The notes below the pieces were generated by a model, which did not search any database, was not told the origin of the DNA, and worked only from the letters and a program-made list of their open reading frames with translations. Shown here in pieces: positions 6,115 through 8,994 of a stretch of DNA of 8,994 nucleotides. The stretch is from Chloroflexota bacterium (GTDB lineage: Bacteria > Chloroflexota > Limnocylindria > Limnocylindrales > CSP1-4). Positions within the stretch are counted from its first letter, which is position 1. Each line of letters opens with the position of its first letter. Location of the stretch: NCBI GenBank assembly GCA_017860675.1, contig JAGDMV010000119.1, positions 1 to 8,994 of the forward strand. The letters are read 5' to 3'. Made by a program: the position numbers and the translations under genes.

Positions 6115-6135
6115 GGGCGCCCGGGCACGGCGCCC
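6115..6135 (-). terminator. hairpin between the 117-aa gene and the tRNA
   Basis: GGGCGCC (6115-6121) pairs with GGCGCCC (6129-6135) around a 7-base loop. It is the second of two hairpins 3' of the 117-aa gene and could separate that gene from the tRNA promoter. No T-run follows. Confidence 0.3.
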
Positions 6136-6182
6136 GTGGCGATGGCGTGCCGGGGACTGATCGAGTTCGGACTGGGCGGGCA

Positions 6183-6200
6183 GCGGCGCAGATGCGCCGC
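6183..6200 (-). terminator. strong GC hairpin just after the 117-aa gene
   Basis: GCGGCGC (6183-6189) and GCGCCGC (6194-6200) are perfect complements around a four-base loop, 7 bases past the stop of the minus-strand gene. The position is right for a terminator, although no T-run follows. Confidence 0.45.
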
Positions 6201-6207
6201 CCGCGAG

Positions 6208-6561
6208 TCAGCTGCTCCGCGGGCGGATGCGCTCGGTGAAGGCGCGCAGGCTCAGGCGGCGGGGCGAAGACTCGACCGCCGATCCGACGCCCGGGCCGGA
6301 CGACTCGACCGTCGCCATCGCCAGGCGCGGCTGGTAGCGACCCACGACACCCAGGTCGCGCAACAGCGCGCTCTCCTCGTCGCTCTGCTCCGCCGCCAGC
6401 GGCAGGTCGTCGGGGTCGAACGGCCGCTCGACGTCGTCCGCGTACTTGGGCGGGCGGGCGTACGCGGGTGCGCCGCGGAGGGCCGGGAAAGCGAAATAGG
6501 GGTCTCGCTCCGAGGACACCGCGCGTCGGTCTCCTGCATCAACCTCTGCTGCCCGTGCCAT
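6208..6561 (-). CDS. hypothetical 117-aa hydrophilic protein
   Basis: A minus-strand frame from ATG 6561 to TGA 6208. The middle is protein-like and acidic: DPYFAFPALRGAPAYARPPK, then DDVERPFDPDDLPLAAEQSD, then a short helix EESALLRDLGVVG. The end is rich in Arg and Ser. There are no Cys residues, no membrane segments and no signal peptide. The Pro/Asp-rich middle suggests partly disordered structure. The frame extends upstream to 6696, but those residues are Pro/Arg-rich and contain the likely promoter, so the later ATG is chosen. No ribosome binding site is clear. A terminator-like hairpin follows directly. I do not recognise a family. Confidence 0.5.
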   Translation of the reverse strand: MARAAEVDAGDRRAVSSERDPYFAFPALRGAPAYARPPKYADDVERPFDPDDLPLAAEQSDEESALLRDLGVVGRYQPRLAMATVESSGPGVGSAVESSPRRLSLRAFTERIRPRSS

Positions 6562-6581
6562 CGGGGCGCGGGTCGACCAAC

Positions 6582-6587
6582 AGCCTA
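6582..6587 (-). promoter_or_regulatory. candidate -10 box (TAGGCT) upstream of the 117-aa gene
   Basis: On the minus strand TAGGCT lies 20 bases before the ATG at 6561, so the transcript would carry a leader of about 13 bases. The hexamer is identical to the proposed manA -10 box. No -35 box is evident. Confidence 0.3.
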
Positions 6588-6679
6588 CCCCCGGCGGGTG
6601 GGATGGTACCAGTCCGCCGAAGGGCAGGGTGACGACTGAGCGGTGCGACCGGGCACCACTACCCGCGGGCAGCCAGGCA

Positions 6680-6739
6680 GGGCGAGCCGACTCCAAGCTC
6701 GCGGGCAGGGAGCACCAGACGGCCGGCGGTCGCTCGCCC
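6680..6739 (-). repeat. three-arm inverted repeat after the class V enzyme gene
   Basis: GGGCGAGC (6680-6687) is complementary to GCTCGCCC (6732-6739), and its inner six bases are also complementary to GCTCGC (6697-6702). In minus-strand RNA the last arm can pair with either of two earlier arms, making alternative hairpins just past the stop at 6744. It may be a terminator or attenuator for the 182-base gap, which otherwise shows only a CGCGGGCAG direct repeat (6664-6672, 6700-6708). Confidence 0.35.
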
Positions 6740-6743
6740 GGAT

Positions 6744-7979
6744 TCAGTCCGGCGCCGCCTCCAGGAACTCGATCGCCGGTACTGGCGGCAGCGTCCCCGG
6801 CTCGTGACTCGCGATCTTCTCGATCTCGTCGAGGACGAGCTCGAGCTCACCCTCGGCCGTGAAGAAGCCGATCGACAGGCGGACCAGGTCGTGCCCCGGC
6901 ACGGACCGTGTCACTGCGTGCACCCGGCGGGCGAGCGCCTTCACCACCTCGGGAGCCGGCCAGCCCTCGACCCGGAAGGAGACAAGTGTCGCCATCCGCT
7001 CGCGCGGCGTGACAAGGGTCACGCCGGGTGTCGCCGCCAGCCGCTCGGCGGCTGTGCGGGCAAGCCGTGCCGCCCGAGCCGTGGCCCAGGGCAGGCCGAC
7101 GTACATCGCCAGCCAGCCGATGCTGCGGGCGAGGCCGGTCACCTGCGTGGCGCCGAACGCGGCGGCCTCGAACCGGCGGGCGTCCGGCGCGAGTGCGGAC
7201 CGGTAGGGCTCGGCAGCCGAGAAGAAGCCGGAGACGGGCGGGGTGGCCGTCGCCGCCAGGTCGCGGCGGACGTGGAGCGCTCCCGTTCCCTCGGGACCGA
7301 GCAGCCACTTCTGGCCCGAGGTCGCGTAGAAGTCGGCCCCGACCTCGTCCACGGCGACCGGGATCGCGCCCGCCGCCTGGGCCCCGTCGATCACCGCGGC
7401 GATCCCGTGCTGGTGGGCCAGCGTGACGATCCCCTCTACCGGCAGCACCGCGCCGGTCGACCAGAGGACGTGGGAGACGGCGATCGCCCGGGTCGTCGGC
7501 GTCAGGGCCGCCTCGAGCGAGGCGAGCACGCGTTCCTCGTCGGCGCCGTCGCCGACGTCGGCTCGAACGACCTCGACGCCGAACCGGGCGTGGAGGCCGT
7601 CCAGCGGTGCGAGCAGGCCCGGGTGCTCATGGTTCGTGGTCACGGCCAGGTCGCCCGGGCGCCAGGCGATCGTGCCGAGAGCAAGGTTGAGCCCATGGGT
7701 GGTCGAGTGGGTGATCGCCACCAGGTCGACGTCGGTGGTGAGCACGGCGGCGACCGCGGCTCGCGCCTCGTCCAGCCTGGCGAGGAGTTCCTCGTACGCG
7801 CCTGGATGCGACCGGCCGACCGTCAGCTCGCGCTGCGCCACGGCGGCCATCGCAGCGGCCGTCTCGGCCGGGAGCGGGCCGCACGTCCCGGTGTTGAGAT
7901 AGATGCCGGCCCGCGTCGCCGGAAGGGCGTCCCGGATCGCCGCCAGGTGGTCCGGTTCGGGCATGAAGGGGGAGACCAT
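6744..7979 (-). CDS. class V aminotransferase-fold PLP enzyme without a desulfurase Cys
   Basis: This 411-aa cytosolic protein has the length and order of a class V PLP enzyme: an N-terminal YLNTGTCGPLP (27-37), ITHSTTHGLNLAL for phosphate binding (89-101), E118-H119 before the cofactor, D198 and Q201 in VIDGAQ, and K224 in TSGQKWLLGPEGTG as the Schiff-base lysine. It resembles the IscS/SufS and isopenicillin N epimerase branch. The only Cys is C33. The late loop where SufS-type desulfurases carry the catalytic Cys reads S-V-P-G-H-D-L-V-R-L-S-I, so cysteine desulfurase activity is unlikely. An epimerase, lyase or aminotransferase role is more plausible. The ATG at 7979 is preferred over the ATG at 7964 because of the -10 element 9 bases upstream. 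It is divergent from the rhodanese-like gene. Confidence 0.88.
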   Translation of the reverse strand: MVSPFMPEPDHLAAIRDALPATRAGIYLNTGTCGPLPAETAAAMAAVAQRELTVGRSHPGAYEELLARLDEARAAVAAVLTTDVDLVAITHSTTHGLNLALGTIAWRPGDLAVTTNHEHPGLLAPLDGLHARFGVEVVRADVGDGADEERVLASLEAALTPTTRAIAVSHVLWSTGAVLPVEGIVTLAHQHGIAAVIDGAQAAGAIPVAVDEVGADFYATSGQKWLLGPEGTGALHVRRDLAATATPPVSGFFSAAEPYRSALAPDARRFEAAAFGATQVTGLARSIGWLAMYVGLPWATARAARLARTAAERLAATPGVTLVTPRERMATLVSFRVEGWPAPEVVKALARRVHAVTRSVPGHDLVRLSIGFFTAEGELELVLDEIEKIASHEPGTLPPVPAIEFLEAAPD

Positions 7980-7981
7980 GC

Positions 7982-8000
7982 GGTCCGTATGATAGGGACC
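7982..8000. promoter_or_regulatory. palindromic bidirectional promoter with a shared -10 element
   Basis: GGTCC (7982-7986) and GGACC (7996-8000) are inverted around an axis at base 7991, the centre of TATGATA (7988-7994). Read rightward this gives -10 TATGAT, 7 bases before the ATG at 8001; read leftward it gives TATCAT, 9 bases before the ATG at 7979. Neither gene has a ribosome binding site, so both messages would be leaderless or nearly so. One polymerase footprint appears to serve both genes. No -35 box is visible on either side, where it would lie inside the opposite gene. Confidence 0.7.
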
Positions 8001-8843
8001 ATGTCCGGCGCCCACGCCCGTCCCGAGCTGCTGGCGACACCCGAGTGGCTGGCCGAGAACCTCGCCCGGCACGATGTCCGCGTGCTCGACGTCCGCTGGC
8101 GACCCGACGGGTCCGGGCGACAGGTCTTCCTCGAGGGCCACGTGCCCAGCGCGACCTGGCTCGACTGGCGGGCACTCGCCCGCGCGGACCAGGCCAGCGG
8201 GGCGATCCTGCTGGCCGGCCCGGACGAGGTCGCGGCCGCGCTGGCAAGGGCCGGGGTCGGCAACGGCATGACGGTCGTGCTCTACGACGACACCGCGAGC
8301 CTCTACGCGGCCCGGACCTGGTGGAGCCTCCGCGCCTACGGGCTCGAATCGGCCCGGATCCTCGACGGGGGCTACCGGTCCTGGCTCCAGTCCGGCCGGC
8401 CCGTCTCGCACGCCGCCGCCCAGGCTGAGCCGGCGGTCTTCGTCCCCCGGGCGGACACGCGGGTGCGGCTCACGACGGCCGACGTGCGCGCCCTGCTCGG
8501 CTCGCCCGAGGCGCTGGTCCTCGACGCCCGGGCGCCGGCCGAGTACCGCGGCTACGAGGGCAACGCCAGGCGGCTTGGTCACCTGCCCGGCGCGGTGAAC
8601 CTGCCGGTCGCCAGCACCTCCGAGCCGGGCACGGGGCGCTTCCTGCCCGGCAACGAGCTCAGGGCGCTCATCAGCCGGGTCGGGGTCGGACGGGACCGGC
8701 GGCTGGTCTGCTATGACAGCTCCGGGATCGCGGCCGCCAAGCTCGCCTTCGTCCTGAACCTTATGGGCCACGACGACGTAGCCGTCTACGATGGCGGCTG
8801 GACGGAGTGGGGAGCGAGACTGGACCTGCCTGTCGACCGCTGA
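8001..8843 (+). CDS. two-domain rhodanese-like protein, catalytic Cys replaced by Asp
   Basis: This 280-aa protein has the two-domain layout of thiosulfate/3-mercaptopyruvate sulfurtransferases. Domain 1 (about 10-135) has VLDVRW, EGHVPSA and the usual inactive-site pattern YDD (95-97) plus AARTWWSLR. Domain 2 (about 150-276) has VLDARAPAEYRG, GHLPGAVNLP and YDGGWTEWG. In active enzymes domain 2 carries Y-C-x-x-G at the nucleophile loop. Here it reads C237-Y238-D239-S-S-G242, so Asp sits in the Cys position and the only Cys of the protein lies two residues early. Classical sulfur transfer is therefore doubtful. The ATG at 8001 follows the -10 element by 7 bases. It may be co-transcribed with the ResB-like gene 13 bases downstream. 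Fold is confident; function is open. Confidence 0.88.
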   Translation: MSGAHARPELLATPEWLAENLARHDVRVLDVRWRPDGSGRQVFLEGHVPSATWLDWRALARADQASGAILLAGPDEVAAALARAGVGNGMTVVLYDDTASLYAARTWWSLRAYGLESARILDGGYRSWLQSGRPVSHAAAQAEPAVFVPRADTRVRLTTADVRALLGSPEALVLDARAPAEYRGYEGNARRLGHLPGAVNLPVASTSEPGTGRFLPGNELRALISRVGVGRDRRLVCYDSSGIAAAKLAFVLNLMGHDDVAVYDGGWTEWGARLDLPVDR

Positions 8844-8856
8844 GGCGAGGGCGACC

Positions 8857-8994
8857 GTGAACCTCACGCGCAGGGGGATGGCTCCGGGTGGCCCCGCGCC
8901 ATCGGCAGGTGCGGCCCGCCCGTTCCGCCGGCTGGCCGAGCCGATCTGGCGCGTGCTCATCTCGATGCGCGTCGCGATCGCGGTCCTCCTCGCC
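8857..8994 (+). CDS. resB: ResB-like cytochrome c biogenesis protein, N-terminal fragment
   Basis: The first 46 codons of a gene that runs off the window. After a Pro/Gly/Ala-rich start it reads FRRLAEPIWRVLISMRVAIA then VLLA, entering a membrane helix. W-R-x-L-x-S-M-R-x-A-I before the first helix is typical of ResB, the membrane partner of ResC/CcsA in system II cytochrome c maturation, which brings heme and reduced apocytochrome together outside the membrane. The GTG at 8857 has GAGGG at 8847-8851 with a 5-base spacer. An ATG at 8878 is possible but has its purine run too close. It starts 13 bases after the rhodanese-like gene, so the two probably share a transcript. Only the N-terminus is visible, so the call rests on one motif. 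Confidence 0.65.
   Translation, partial: MNLTRRGMAPGGPAPSAGAARPFRRLAEPIWRVLISMRVAIAVLLA

Noticed and set aside
6804..8000. Plus-strand open frame running from 6804 into the rhodanese-like gene
   Set aside because: It is antisense to the class V enzyme and has Arg/Gly/Asp-rich composition typical of a GC-rich shadow frame; the real gene starts at 8001.
7980..8960. Minus-strand open extension upstream of the class V enzyme start
   Set aside because: It lies opposite the rhodanese-like gene and the sequence before residue 1 does not fit the family; the promoter is at 7982-8000.
1..8994. CRISPR array, insertion sequence, phage or toxin-antitoxin genes
   Set aside because: No regular repeats, transposase, integrase or recognisable toxin/antitoxin motifs were seen on either strand.

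Overview
The window is very GC-rich DNA (roughly 70 % or more by eye, not counted), gene-dense, and free of insertion sequences, phage genes and CRISPR repeats. GTG starts are common. Several genes begin only 6 to 9 bases after a TANNNT -10 box and have no ribosome binding site, which points to leaderless transcripts. This fits a high-GC member of the Chloroflexota or Actinomycetota, perhaps known only from a metagenome bin. The sequence alone does not decide between them.

Layout. 42-2091 (+) is a tight three-gene operon whose reading frames overlap by 4 and 1 bases: a CDP-alcohol phosphatidyltransferase-like membrane protein, a SAM-dependent methyltransferase of the YnbC C-terminal type, and a short-chain dehydrogenase-like protein. 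The first two resemble parts of the poorly understood E. coli ynbABC phospholipid cluster. 2159-2878 (+) is a stand-alone MBL-fold hydrolase. Convergent to it, 2986-3646 (-) is a dienelactone-hydrolase-like gene broken by a one-base frameshift. Divergent from that gene, 3708-4655 (+) is a class I mannose-6-phosphate isomerase.

4656-6561 is a stretch of small genes: a 55-aa membrane protein (+), a 64-aa double CxxC protein (+), a 66-aa membrane protein (-), a 76-aa hypothetical (-), a tRNA-Ile with anticodon UAU (-), and a 117-aa hypothetical (-). None of the protein genes could be assigned a function.

6744-8994 holds a divergent pair, a class V PLP enzyme (-) and a two-domain rhodanese-like protein (+), followed by the start of a ResB-like cytochrome c biogenesis gene. 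The pair is separated by only 21 bases. Those bases form a palindrome whose axis is the centre of a symmetric -10 element, so one site appears to serve both directions. Both proteins belong to families known for sulfur chemistry, yet both lack the catalytic cysteine. This is the most unusual part of the window.

A recurring theme is loss of active-site residues within a recognisable fold: the SDR, the hydrolase, the rhodanese, the CDP-alcohol transferase motif and the missing desulfurase Cys. Residue assignments come from aligning motifs by eye.
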